Shown piece after piece: positions 33,633 to 42,865 of a stretch of DNA of 64,000 bases; positions within the stretch are counted from its first letter, which is position 1; each line of letters starts with the position of its first letter. The notes under the pieces are model-generated. The model had not been told where the DNA came from. It ran no database searches and saw only the letters and a list, made by a program, of their open reading frames with translations. This DNA is from Ruminococcus sp. HUN007. GTDB lineage: Bacteria; Bacillota; Clostridia; Oscillospirales; Ruminococcaceae. Position numbers and translations under genes: made by a program. The stretch covers positions 1,736,001 to 1,800,000 of the forward strand of contig NZ_JOOA01000002.1 of assembly GCF_000712055.1 (NCBI RefSeq), in the 5' to 3' direction.

Positions 33633-35309
33633 ATGGGAACTTATATCAATCCGGGAAAAGAAAATTTCGAAATGGCTGTCAATTCGGAAATATTTGTAGA
33701 CAAGACAGAAATGATACGGTATTTAAATTCTGTAGTAAACACTCAGAAGCGTTTTATAAGTGTATCCCGCCCGCGCAGATTCGGTAAAACTATGGCTGCT
33801 GATATGATCTGTGCCTATTACGACAGAGAAGCTGACAGCAGAGAACTGTTTTCTGAACTGAAAATATCAGCGACCGATTCAATCCAAACAGAAAAAAGCA
33901 CTCTGAACTGGGATGCATATCTCGGACATTTCGATGTTATCAGAATCGTTATGACCAAGTTTTTTAAAAACGGCATTACCGCAGATAACGCTCTGGAAAA
34001 GATGCAGAAGCTGATCGTCCGTGATTTAAAAAAAGTATATCCTGATGTTGATTACTTCGACGACTGCGATTTGATACAGTCAATGGAGGATGTTTGCTCA
34101 GAAACACATACGCAATTCGTAATAGTTATCGATGAATGGGATGCAGTATTCAGAGCATGCAAAGAAGATGAAAAAGGTCAGACCAAATATCTTGACTTCC
34201 TTCGCGATCTGCTCAAAGACAAACCGTATGTTGCTCTTGCATATATGACCGGCATACTTCCTATTAAGAAATACGGTCAGCACTCAGCACTGAATATGTT
34301 CACTGAGTATTCCATGATGTTCCCGAGACAGCTTGCTAAATACACCGGATTTACAGAAGATGAAGTAGCAAATGAATGCTACCGTTACGGAAGAGATTTT
34401 GAATCAGTAAAGCACTGGTATAACGGATATGTAGTAAGCGACGTTATCCCTCCGGATCCGGGACATAAGGAACAGACAGAAACCGGCAGACCTTTGAAAG
34501 CAGTCAGATATTCGCTGTACAGTCCTTTGTCCGTGGTGGAAGCAATGACCACAGGCGTTATAAAAAATTACTGGAACAAAACCGAGACCTACGAAGCTCT
34601 TGCCGACTATATCCGCAGGGATTATGACGGTCTGAAAGATGCTGTCGCACTGCTTATGGACGGCGGACGACTCGTTATCGATACATCAACCTACCAGAAT
34701 GACATGACGACTTTCAACGGACGTGATGATATCCTGTCTCTTCTTATCCACCTTGGTTATCTCGGCTTCGATGACGAGACCAGCGAGGTCTTTATTCCGA
34801 ACAGAGAAATACTTGATGAATTCAAAACATCTACCAAATCGAAAGAATGGACCGACACCTTCGAATCCTTCCGCCTGTCACAGGAACTGCTGAAAGCTAC
34901 GTGGAACAGAGACGCTGAAAGGATCGCTGAGATCATCGAAAAAATGCATGACAAAGCAGATAACAAAACCTATAACGATGAAGCGGCTCTGGACTATGCA
35001 ATACGAATGGCATATTACTCAGCTCAGAAGTATTACACTATTCTCCCTGAAACAGATACCGGAAAAGGATATGCTGATCTTATCCTCATTCCTTCAATGA
35101 ATTATCCGGACAAACCGGCACTTGTCATTGAACTGAAATACAACAAAAACGCAGACGGAGCAATTGCACAGATAAAGCAGAAAAATTATCCGGACAGACT
35201 CGAACACTACAAGGGAAACATCCTTCTTGTCGGTATCAATTATGACAGGAATATTCCAAGTGACGATCCGGATTTCAAGCATCACACATGTGTTATGGAA
35301 TATGCGTAA
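33633..35309 (+). CDS. AAA-ATPase-like / PD-(D/E)XK nuclease-like protein, copy 1
   Basis: About 558 residues starting MGTYINPGKENF; a GTG 15 bases earlier is in frame but the paralog starts at the equivalent ATG. The N-terminal half is the AAA-ATPase_like domain, with the phosphate loop SRPRRFGKTMA at residues 45-55 and Walker B FVIVIDEWDAVF. The C-terminal part is PDDEXK_9/DUF1703-like, with TGKGYADLILIP and ALVIELKYNK giving the D ... E-x-K core. The family is widespread in anaerobes, often multicopy, with no proven function; mobility or defence roles are possible. It shares long near-identical stretches with the copy at 52959, mostly in the C-terminal half. Confidence 0.88.
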   Translation: MGTYINPGKENFEMAVNSEIFVDKTEMIRYLNSVVNTQKRFISVSRPRRFGKTMAADMICAYYDREADSRELFSELKISATDSIQTEKSTLNWDAYLGHFDVIRIVMTKFFKNGITADNALEKMQKLIVRDLKKVYPDVDYFDDCDLIQSMEDVCSETHTQFVIVIDEWDAVFRACKEDEKGQTKYLDFLRDLLKDKPYVALAYMTGILPIKKYGQHSALNMFTEYSMMFPRQLAKYTGFTEDEVANECYRYGRDFESVKHWYNGYVVSDVIPPDPGHKEQTETGRPLKAVRYSLYSPLSVVEAMTTGVIKNYWNKTETYEALADYIRRDYDGLKDAVALLMDGGRLVIDTSTYQNDMTTFNGRDDILSLLIHLGYLGFDDETSEVFIPNREILDEFKTSTKSKEWTDTFESFRLSQELLKATWNRDAERIAEIIEKMHDKADNKTYNDEAALDYAIRMAYYSAQKYYTILPETDTGKGYADLILIPSMNYPDKPALVIELKYNKNADGAIAQIKQKNYPDRLEHYKGNILLVGINYDRNIPSDDPDFKHHTCVMEYA

Positions 35310-35340
35310 CAATATTATTTTAAACCTATCATTAACAGAC

Positions 35341-35378
35341 AAGCGGTACACCCGGTTTTTGATCCGGATGTACCGCTT
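35341..35378. repeat. GCGGTACACCC hairpin, copy 1
   Basis: AAGCGGTACA / TGTACCGCTT stem with an inner CCGG / CCGG hairpin, followed by TGTTCTGTTTT. It lies about 30 bases after ATPase gene 1 and probably ends its transcript. Confidence 0.8.
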
Positions 35379-35473
35379 GTTCTGTTGTTTTATATCATTC
35401 CTATTAATATACAATCACGTTTCTGTATCAAAAACAAAGAGTTTGTTTTCTCGTGAAACCAAAATATATTTCA

Positions 35474-35965
35474 TTAAACTCTTTTGCCTATATTGAATGA
35501 TACGCTACCATTATTGTTGTCAACGCCTATTAATTCAAATCCTATATAATCAGGATACTCATCATTAACAGGAACTGACACAAACTGGATTTTGTATTTT
35601 TGACCATCATTTGTTACCACATCATTAATAGTAACGTCATAACTTAATCTTGTTATTTTTCCATTCTTTGTATATTGTTCTTCCCCGCCACCTGTTATTT
35701 CACCATACGAGTCAATCTTACCTCCAAAAACAGCTATTAACTCACTAATTTGTTCATCAATATTCTCGCAATTGCAAATCGTTCTTTCGCAAAACATCGA
35801 TTTCACAGACTCGGAATCAGATGCTTTTAAATACTCTATCAATTTCTCGCTTTCACTCAGCTGAAGCTTATGAACATTTACATATATTCCGCTTAAGTTT
35901 ACATATACTATGAACCCAATCATAAATGCCGCTATAGTTCCAAATATTATAAATAACTTTTTCAT
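35474..35965 (-). CDS. DUF5104-like membrane-anchored protein (orphan immunity candidate 2)
   Basis: About 163 residues from the ATG at 35965. There is an N-terminal membrane anchor (KKLFIIFGTIAAFMIGFIVYV), then a small domain with ESEKLIEYLKASDSESVKSMF, GGKIDSYGEITGGGEEQ and DYIGFELIGV. This pattern matches DUF5104. It is clearly homologous to the gene at 36627-37112. Upstream on the same strand lies a collapsed piece of the toxin-like gene with that gene's own promoter, so the unit looks like a copied toxin end plus its immunity gene. The immunity role is inferred from gene order, not from the family. Confidence 0.75.
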   Translation of the reverse strand: MKKLFIIFGTIAAFMIGFIVYVNLSGIYVNVHKLQLSESEKLIEYLKASDSESVKSMFCERTICNCENIDEQISELIAVFGGKIDSYGEITGGGEEQYTKNGKITRLSYDVTINDVVTNDGQKYKIQFVSVPVNDEYPDYIGFELIGVDNNNGSVSFNIGKRV

Positions 35966-35980
35966 GTCTTTCACCGCTTT

Positions 35981-36175
35981 AACTTGAAAGAGGATATCTC
36001 TTGTTATCCCACCATACTATCCACAGCTTATATCAAAACGATATTCAGGAACAAACCATTGTATACCACGAGTTACCAGTGTAACCTCTGTTGCTTCATT
36101 ATATATCCCTATCTCCTCTCCGGTACCAATATTAAGATAATCTCCTTTTAAATTTAAGTCTGTATAATTGTTTTT
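35981..36175 (-). pseudogene. Collapsed fragment of the toxin-like gene
   Basis: Minus-strand reading gives GDYLNIGTGEEIGIYNEATE and GIQWFVPEYRFDI, near-identical to the C-terminal domain of the 37118-40322 gene. A second piece, LWIVWWDNKRYPLSS, is joined out of frame after the intervening residues were lost. The left part is fused directly to the promoter and ribosome binding site of the full gene at a shared AGGAGA. It cannot make a functional domain. Confidence 0.85.
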
Positions 36176-36193
36176 TGACCAATTTACGATTAA

Positions 36194-36223
36194 ATTATAC
36201 AATAATTCAAATTTAATTGTCAA
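36194..36223 (-). promoter_or_regulatory. Promoter of orphan unit (copy of the toxin-gene promoter)
   Basis: TTGACA, 18 bases, TATAAT on the minus strand. The surrounding bases match those at 40386-40415 with very few differences. Confidence 0.85.
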
Positions 36224-36374
36224 TAGAATTTTGATTTTTTATGCATAATAATAATTATATCACTAAACTCAACTATTTTCCCGATATTTTCCGGTTAAAA
36301 AAATCCATATAAACACAATAACAATTGGAGCACTAATTACAGTAAACTGAATCTTCTCTTTCTCATTGTATAAA

Positions 36375-36485
36375 CCACATAATTATGCTCTGGAATATAC
36401 GTAACATCCGTAATCGGTCAGCTGCCTCCGGCAGCTTATCAATAGCAAAAACAGCAGAGCTGATTTTACCTTTTTGATGCAGAAC
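36375..36485. repeat. Modular palindrome with ATPase tail, copy a
   Basis: It begins with codons reading PHNYALEYT-stop, like the last residues of the AAA/PDDEXK ATPases. The two conserved hairpins follow, CAGCTGCCTCCGGCAGCT and a variant of AAATCAGCGGAGCTGATTT. With the following hairpin at 36553 it fills the 36.2-36.6 kb gap. Confidence 0.75.
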
Positions 36486-36552
36486 TGATGACGACCACAT
36501 ACATGGTAAACGTATTATTTAACGTCGCACTTTAAACTGAATATAAAACACC

Positions 36553-36590
36553 AAGCGGTACACCCGGTTTTGATTCGGATGTACCGCTTA
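36553..36590. repeat. GCGGTACACCC hairpin, copy 2
   Basis: Same stem and inner CGG pairing as the copy at 35341. It lies downstream of the DUF5104 gene that ends at 36627. Confidence 0.8.
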
Positions 36591-36626
36591 TATTATGAGT
36601 GTTTATTTATGAGCAAATAATCGAAA

Positions 36627-37112
36627 TTACTTACCCACATAAAAATCTTTACTGCTATCCTCAAAATGCACTCCTATTAATTCAATGCCTTTATAATCAG
36701 GATAATCATCGTTAATAGGATCAGATAAAAAAGTTATATCACACTTTTGACCATTTTTTAAAACTACATCTTTTATTGTAGCATTATAATCCAAACGCGT
36801 TATTTTTCCATTTTGTGAATGTTGACTTTCTCCTCCACCTACAATTTCTCCTGTTTCTTCGATGTTCTTGCCGATATTTTGTATTAATAAATCTATTTGT
36901 TTATCTATATTCTCACAGTTATCGATTGTTGATGTGCAAAACATTTCTTTGATTGATTTAGCATCCGCGTTTTTTAAATGCATGATTAATATTTTGCTTT
37001 CCTTAACTTGAAGTTTATGAACATTTATATATGCCCCGCTTAAATTCACATAAATAATGAAAGAAACGATACACGTTATAATCGTTCCAAATATTATAAG
37101 TGTTTTTTTCAT
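36627..37112 (-). CDS. DUF5104-like membrane-anchored protein (immunity candidate 1)
   Basis: A 161-residue protein with an N-terminal membrane anchor (KKTLIIFGTIITCIVSFIIYV) and the DUF5104 pattern ESKILIMHLKNADAKSIKEMF, GEIVGGGES and DYKGIELIGV. It starts only five bases after the stop of the large toxin-like gene, whose end (GAGGTAA) supplies its ribosome binding site, so the two are translationally linked. That arrangement, an export-type protein with a variable C-terminus followed at once by a small membrane-anchored protein, is the classical toxin/immunity order. The role is inference. Confidence 0.78.
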   Translation of the reverse strand: MKKTLIIFGTIITCIVSFIIYVNLSGAYINVHKLQVKESKILIMHLKNADAKSIKEMFCTSTIDNCENIDKQIDLLIQNIGKNIEETGEIVGGGESQHSQNGKITRLDYNATIKDVVLKNGQKCDITFLSDPINDDYPDYKGIELIGVHFEDSSKDFYVGK

Positions 37113-37117
37113 ATCAT

Positions 37118-40100
37118 TTACCTCTTAAACGTGGCAAAGTTAATATCCCACCAAACTATCCACAATTTATTGCTTTCATCATCAAATGTTACAAAATCAT
37201 ACCAATCACTATCAGGAAATGTACTTTCCTTTATAGAATTATACATATCTATTTCTTCAGCAAAATCTATTGAACCAACAAGAATTGTATCGTGGACATT
37301 CGGATCACCAAAGCCAGTTTTTGCCGTCTCTCTCATTTCTGGATTAAAACCCGTTATCCACCACTGCTTCTCATAAGGATGCCAGCAAACAACATTCTGA
37401 ATATCTTTTTCCCCATGATAATTATAGATTTCAAGTGTCATGTCAAAACGATATTTAGGAACAAACCACTGTATACCACGAGTTATCAGCGCAACCTCTG
37501 TTGGCTCATTATATATCCCTATCTCCCCTCCAGTACCAATATTAAGATAATCTCCTCTCCAAAGCCATAATATATGCTCCTTTTCTTCTCCGTCTCCGCT
37601 ATATTTCGCTTTATAAGGTATTTTCAACCTATCCATATTATCATTTGTAAATGTTCTGAATACGACATCATAACCATCATTGAAACCAGCATATTTCTGC
37701 CACTGTTTTTCTTTTGAATGTATGGCTATTTCTTTTTCATCCATTAAAAAATCAAGTCCAAAAGATCCAAAAGCTGTATTAAATCCATCATAAAGATCAT
37801 GCCCAGTCAATGTATGTGTCATCCGTGTACCTTCTTTAATTTGTCTGACATGCTCATCCCATATACCTGCAGGAGCATTTGCACCTACCGGATCAGGATC
37901 TTTAGGAGCAACTTTAATATATTCATAGTTTCCTGAACCGTTATCAGCCCATACATATCTTGCTTCACTATCAAACAATCCATCATTATCTGTATCTTTA
38001 GAATTAGGGTCAGATTTCAAAGGGATTACTACAGTTTTATTCATGGATTTGAATTTCGTCAGTACTTTTCGTGTTTCGGGATATAATTGACAAATATCTT
38101 CAAGCGTAGGGAAAATAAGATTTCCTTCACTGTCGATTTTTACAAGTGACCAGTCTATCTCTTCAAAATCGTATAACCCATCATTATCCGAATCAGCTAA
38201 CAGCATTTCTTTAAGCTGTTCAGCAGTATAATTTCCATTTGCTGCTTTAAAACAATTTAAATCAGGTAATTTTTTGAATATTGACTTTTTCAAAGCACCT
38301 GTATTAGTGTCAACAGTAAAGCCAAATTGTTCTGGAATAACGATTTCTGACACAATCTGTTCTACCGTATTGTAAGTCCAATAATAATATTTTTTTCCCG
38401 AATCCATACTGTCATAATATTCATAATTCTTATTTCCGCTATTAGTTATAAATGTGAAGTCCACATTGTTGTTTTCTTTGAAATTTCCAATCATTTCATA
38501 TGCAGTCTGTACAGAATTTTTACCATAATTCAATACAGGTTCAAAACCATAATCAACGACGATACAATATTTGTTTCTGCTTCTATTTTCTGATAAATTC
38601 ACTATTTCAGAAAATGAATCTACTGCGTCATCAATTTTATTATAATTAAATTTACTTATCACAGCTTCATCCACATAAACAAACGGATTAGGTTTACCAT
38701 CCGGATTTTTATTAACGCTAAGCACAGATGAATCAATTTCTATAAATGTATTAAAGAAAGCGTAATTTTCATTTGAAATATTAATATTCAAAGCGCCTGA
38801 TCGTGAAATCATATTATCAACTATTTCTGAATTTTCTTCATAGTCGGAATAATCAATATAGTATTTATCCTTTCCTATAACCGGAACAGCCGTTCCTAAA
38901 TATGTTATATAATACAGCCTAACATCATCATTTCCGTTTTTATGAGCATTAGTCAAAACTGCTTTTGATGCAGATATAATATCTTCTCTTACTGTATCTT
39001 TATACTCATTTGTTGTAAATATCACAAAATACAAATCTATTTTATTATTGATTGAGCTTCCAACTTTGCCGTAATCATATACATCTGAATTATCTATAAT
39101 TTCATAACTATATCCTTGTGTTGCTCTGTCAACAGGTATTACATTGTCAGATTGGTCCATATCAGCAAGCCATTGATTATACTTTACAATACAATATGTT
39201 CCTACACCGGTATCTTTAAAATAAGCCTTGCCATTATCATATTCTGTTTCAACTGGCAACAACATATTTGAATCCGGATAATACTTAAAAATCCAATATA
39301 ATTTCTCATCAGTAATTTCGAATGATATTGTTTTCTCTTTTATTTCAAACAATGAATTATAATTTATATCTATTATCTCACCTTCAATAAAATCACTTGA
39401 AAGAAATTCTGAATACTTACTAATCGTTACTGACAAATTCTTTTCAATATCTCCTGTTGCCTTAATATCAAGAGTTATCTTGTACGAACTATCTTCAGTA
39501 TTCACATTTTCAAATACACTACTGGTGGATTTAAAACTCTTGTTGAATACTCTTTCTGTATCCTTAATATTATCTGTAGTATCCTTAAGTGGATCAAGTC
39601 CAAGTGCTACTTCAGAACCGTCACACAAACCATCTCCATCTGTATCGTCTTTAAGAGGATCTGTCTTATACTTGATTACCTCATCATAATCTCCCAAACC
39701 ATCTTCATCAGTATCTGCAAGTGCAGGAGATGTTCCAAGTTTGATTTCTTCACTGTTTGTAAATTTATCACCGTCAGCGTCCTTCAGAGAATCCTTTGTT
39801 CCTGTTTCACCTGTATCAGTAAGTAACGGATCTGTATCACAGAAATATACCTCTGAATAATCATCTAAGCCATCGCCATCTGTATCTTTCTTTGTATGAT
39901 CTGTCTTAAGAATTTCCTTCTCAACATAATCGCTAAGGCCATCACCGTCTGTATCAATATTAAGTTCGTTTGAAAAAGATCCGATACTATTGAGCAGATA
40001 CATCGACAGTTCCACTGCATCCTTTGCCGACACTTCACCGTCTTCATCAAGGTCAGCTGCCTTTAATGAAAATCCTTTTTCATTCTTCTCAGTAAGATAT

Positions 40101-40322
40101 GACTTAAGTGCTATCATATCAAGTATAGTGATTTTCCCGTCACTGTTTACATCACCATAAACAGTATCTTTCTGTGTTACAGCAGCTTCTACTTCAGAAA
40201 TTTCATTATGAGTAAATTCGCTGTGCGGTAAAAACGGCAGTGTCATCGCTGCGGAAAGCACTAATGCAAGACATCGCTTAACTTTGCACCGAATATTTAC
40301 CTTTTTTTGGGATAGAGGTCAT
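37118..40322 (-). CDS. Secreted dockerin + calcium-repeat protein with DUF4474-like C-terminus (polymorphic-toxin candidate)
   Basis: About 1,067 residues if read from the ATG at 40320-40322. The A7 tract at 40302-40308 carries one base too many for that frame; from the GTG at 40261 the frame is fully open but lacks the signal peptide. Order: signal peptide (KRCLALVLSAAMTLPFLP), dockerin (DVNSDGKITILDMIALKSYL; DLDEDGEVSAKDAVELSMYL), thrombospondin-3-like calcium repeats (DTDGDGLSDYVEKE and four more), a VWA-like middle part, more calcium repeats (DSDNDGLYDFEEID), then the C-terminal domain. That last domain, with WLWRGDYLNIGTGGEIGIYN, QWWITGFNPE and KLWIVWWD, resembles DUF4474. The five-base gap to a DUF5104 gene suggests a toxin/immunity pair; no catalytic residues are proven. 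Confidence 0.8.
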
Positions 40323-40385
40323 GATTTTTCTTTCTCCTTTTAAATTTAAGTCTGTATAATTGTTTTTTGACCAATTTACGATTAA

Positions 40386-40415
40386 ATTATACAACAATTC
40401 AAATTTAATTGTCAA
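40386..40415 (-). promoter_or_regulatory. Promoter of toxin-like gene
   Basis: TTGACA, 18 bases, TATAAT on the minus strand, 64 bases before the ATG. A duplicate drives the orphan unit at 36223. Confidence 0.85.
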
Positions 40416-40564
40416 TAGAATTTTGATTTTTTATACATTATAGTATCATATCACTAAACTCAACTATTTTTCCGATGTTTTCCGGTTAAAACAATCCATA
40501 TAAACACAATAACAATTGGAGCACTAATTACAGTAAACTGAATCTTCTTTTTCTCATTGTATAG

Positions 40565-40705
40565 ACCACATAATTATGCTCTGGAATATACGTAACATCC
40601 GTAATCGGTCAGCTGCCTCCGGCAGCTTATCAATAGCAAAATCAGCGGAGCTGATTTTACCTTTTCGGTGCAGAGCCGGTGGCAGTAATGTCATCGGTTC
40701 ATGAT
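40565..40705. repeat. Modular palindrome with ATPase tail, copy b
   Basis: Same start as copy a (an ATPase-tail-like codon string ending in TAA), both core hairpins, then a third hairpin of the AGAGCCGGTGG type. It occupies most of the gap between the toxin-like gene and the hydrolase gene. Confidence 0.8.
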
Positions 40706-40719
40706 TTTTCATTTTACTA

Positions 40720-40748
40720 TTGCAGTTTCAGCATAAAAAAATTATAAT
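40720..40748 (+). promoter_or_regulatory. Promoter of hydrolase gene
   Basis: TTGCAG, 17 bases, TATAAT. Confidence 0.65.
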
Positions 40749-40803
40749 AATATAGATAGTAGAACAATAAAAACGCATGAGCTATGTCACCGGAGGATAA
40801 CAA

Positions 40804-41859
40804 ATGAAAAAACTGATCATAGGCATAATAATATTTCTGCTTGCAGTAACTGCAGGGCTTTCCATACTGTCCGTAGGTATCTACAATCAGAATTTCAACA
40901 AAAGATTTGAAGCATCGGAGCCAATCGCCGGACCGGATGATTTTGACGGACTTAAAGCCGAACGTGTGGAATTTGAATCTGACAAAGGGCAGAAGCTCAC
41001 CGGATATTTTTACAGCAAAGAGACCGGAAACGATAAAGAGGCACTGGTCATAATGTCCCACGGAATAGGAGCAGGCCATAATTACTACATGCCGGTTGCC
41101 GATTACTTTGCTTCAAAAGGATATCTGACATTTGCATTTGACGATACCGGATGTGACGAAAGTGAAGGAAAAGGACTCGGCGGTCTTGAGCAGGCAGTTA
41201 TCGACCTTGATCACGCCATAACTTTTGCAGAAGAAAAATATCCTGAAAAACCGATAGTGCTTTTCGGACACAGCATGGGTGGATACAGCGCAATGGATGT
41301 TTTAAAGTATCACCCTGAAGTAAAAGCAGTCGCAGAATGTTCAGGATTCGTCAAGGCAACTGACATGTTTGAAAGCGAAGGCAAAAATCAGGTCGGTTCG
41401 CTTATTTACGCACTGCTTCCTTTTGTTAAACTCTACGACAGATACCTGTTCGGAGAGTATGCAACGGCCGATGTTTTTGATGCTTTTGAAGCAAGTGAAA
41501 CTCCGGTTCTTGTGATCCACAGCGCAGATGATGAGATCGTTCCGATAGAATACGGCCTTGACAAAATACAGTCAAAATACGGAAACGACCCGCGATTTGA
41601 GTTTATCCGTTACGAAGGCCGCGGTCACAACAACATTTTTACTGACTTGACTAATCAGGATGAGATCAATGAAGAATTCAGAGAGTGGATAAGTTCCAGA
41701 GGTTACGATACAGAAGCATCAGAAAACGCCGAACGTCTGAAAACTGACAAACTTGATTTTATCCACAACGTTATGGACCGGAAAAAATGGTTTGACGTTA
41801 TCGACGAGGAATTTTTTGAACCGGTAATACGTTTCTACGATGAGAATACAGGACAGTAA
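40804..41859 (+). CDS. Membrane-anchored alpha/beta hydrolase (serine aminopeptidase S33/lysophospholipase-like)
   Basis: A 351-residue protein with an N-terminal membrane anchor. The oxyanion segment is SHGIGAGH, the nucleophile Ser157 lies in GHSMGG, the acid is in VIHSADDEIVP and the His in YEGRGHNNIF. These make a complete catalytic triad of the S33-like alpha/beta hydrolase family; substrate not known. ATG with CGGAGG upstream. It is flanked by own promoter and a GCGGTACACCC hairpin, so it forms a single-gene unit inside the repeat-rich region. Confidence 0.88.
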   Translation: MKKLIIGIIIFLLAVTAGLSILSVGIYNQNFNKRFEASEPIAGPDDFDGLKAERVEFESDKGQKLTGYFYSKETGNDKEALVIMSHGIGAGHNYYMPVADYFASKGYLTFAFDDTGCDESEGKGLGGLEQAVIDLDHAITFAEEKYPEKPIVLFGHSMGGYSAMDVLKYHPEVKAVAECSGFVKATDMFESEGKNQVGSLIYALLPFVKLYDRYLFGEYATADVFDAFEASETPVLVIHSADDEIVPIEYGLDKIQSKYGNDPRFEFIRYEGRGHNNIFTDLTNQDEINEEFREWISSRGYDTEASENAERLKTDKLDFIHNVMDRKKWFDVIDEEFFEPVIRFYDENTGQ

Positions 41860-41876
41860 AAAGCATATAAACACAA

Positions 41877-41910
41877 GGCGGTACACCCGGTTTTGATTCG
41901 GATGTACCGC
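41877..41910. repeat. GCGGTACACCC hairpin, copy 3
   Basis: Terminator-like position between the convergent hydrolase gene and the IS-split gene; followed by ATTTTCATT. Confidence 0.85.
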
Positions 41911-41917
41911 ATTTTCA

Positions 41918-42865
41918 TTATTTTACGCTGATCCTGTTAAGCAGTTCTCCCGTTTCGGTATTGAAAACAAATATATAATCACCACAGGAATCAAAGGTAT
42001 AAGCTCCGCCTTCTTTTATTTCTTTTGCCGGAATTTCAGAAGTAATACTCCAGTCATCGAGCGAACGGAAGTAATATTTCCCTTTGTAATATGTTGCTGC
42101 TTTTTCAGAATCTGAATATATTATTCTCTCATGACGACGTGTTTTATACTCAGCTGCTATTTTTCTTTTTTCAATATCATATTTACACAGTGTATCAAAT
42201 CTATGGCCTGTTATTTCTTCTATACTTTGCATCGGATGAGAATACGTACCTGTAACATTTATAAGATTTGATTTATCACGGTAAAAAAACAAATTATATG
42301 AACCATAAGAGTCTTTAGTTTCTATAGCTGATATCTCATTTTCGGCATCACCATTCACATGCAGGACATTATAAGTAAGATATTCTTTTTTATTTAAATA
42401 CTGAACAATTGCATTTTCATCATCAAATACAAACTTTAATGTCGAATATGTGTAGATCCATTCATCAGTTTTCTGGTCATGGACTGCATATGATACATAC
42501 TCTGGTGACTTATTTTCTATCCTGTAAAATGTGACGGAATCAATACTATGCTTTGCAATTATAACATCTTCAGTTTCAACTATGCTCTGAAAATTCATTT
42601 CAGGTAAATTATCTGTATCATCATTAATTGCTAAACAAGCAGCTTCATCCGTTCCGGTAAAACAAATAAAATCATCTTCAGCCAGAAAATCATTTATCTG
42701 ATACGGAACAGAGTATTCATTTACAAGTTTACCATTTTCATCGATAACCAGTAATGACGAGTCACCACTATAAACGCTCGCCCAGATTTTATTACCATAC
42801 TGCTTAATAAACACATTGTAAGCATCATCCTGAAACTCATAAATTAAGCTATAATTCCGCATGAA
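41918..42865 (-). pseudogene. IS-disrupted surface protein, C-terminal part (about 314 residues)
   Basis: Open frame RNYSLIYEFQDDAYNVF to the stop, lacking any signal sequence or ribosome binding site of its own; it begins at the end of the insertion element. The N-terminal part lies on the other side at 44548-44766. The repeated short strands (GNKIWASVYSGDSSLLVIDENGK, TFDSCGDYIFVFNTETGELL) suggest a beta-propeller-like extracytoplasmic protein. Family not recognised. Confidence 0.8.
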
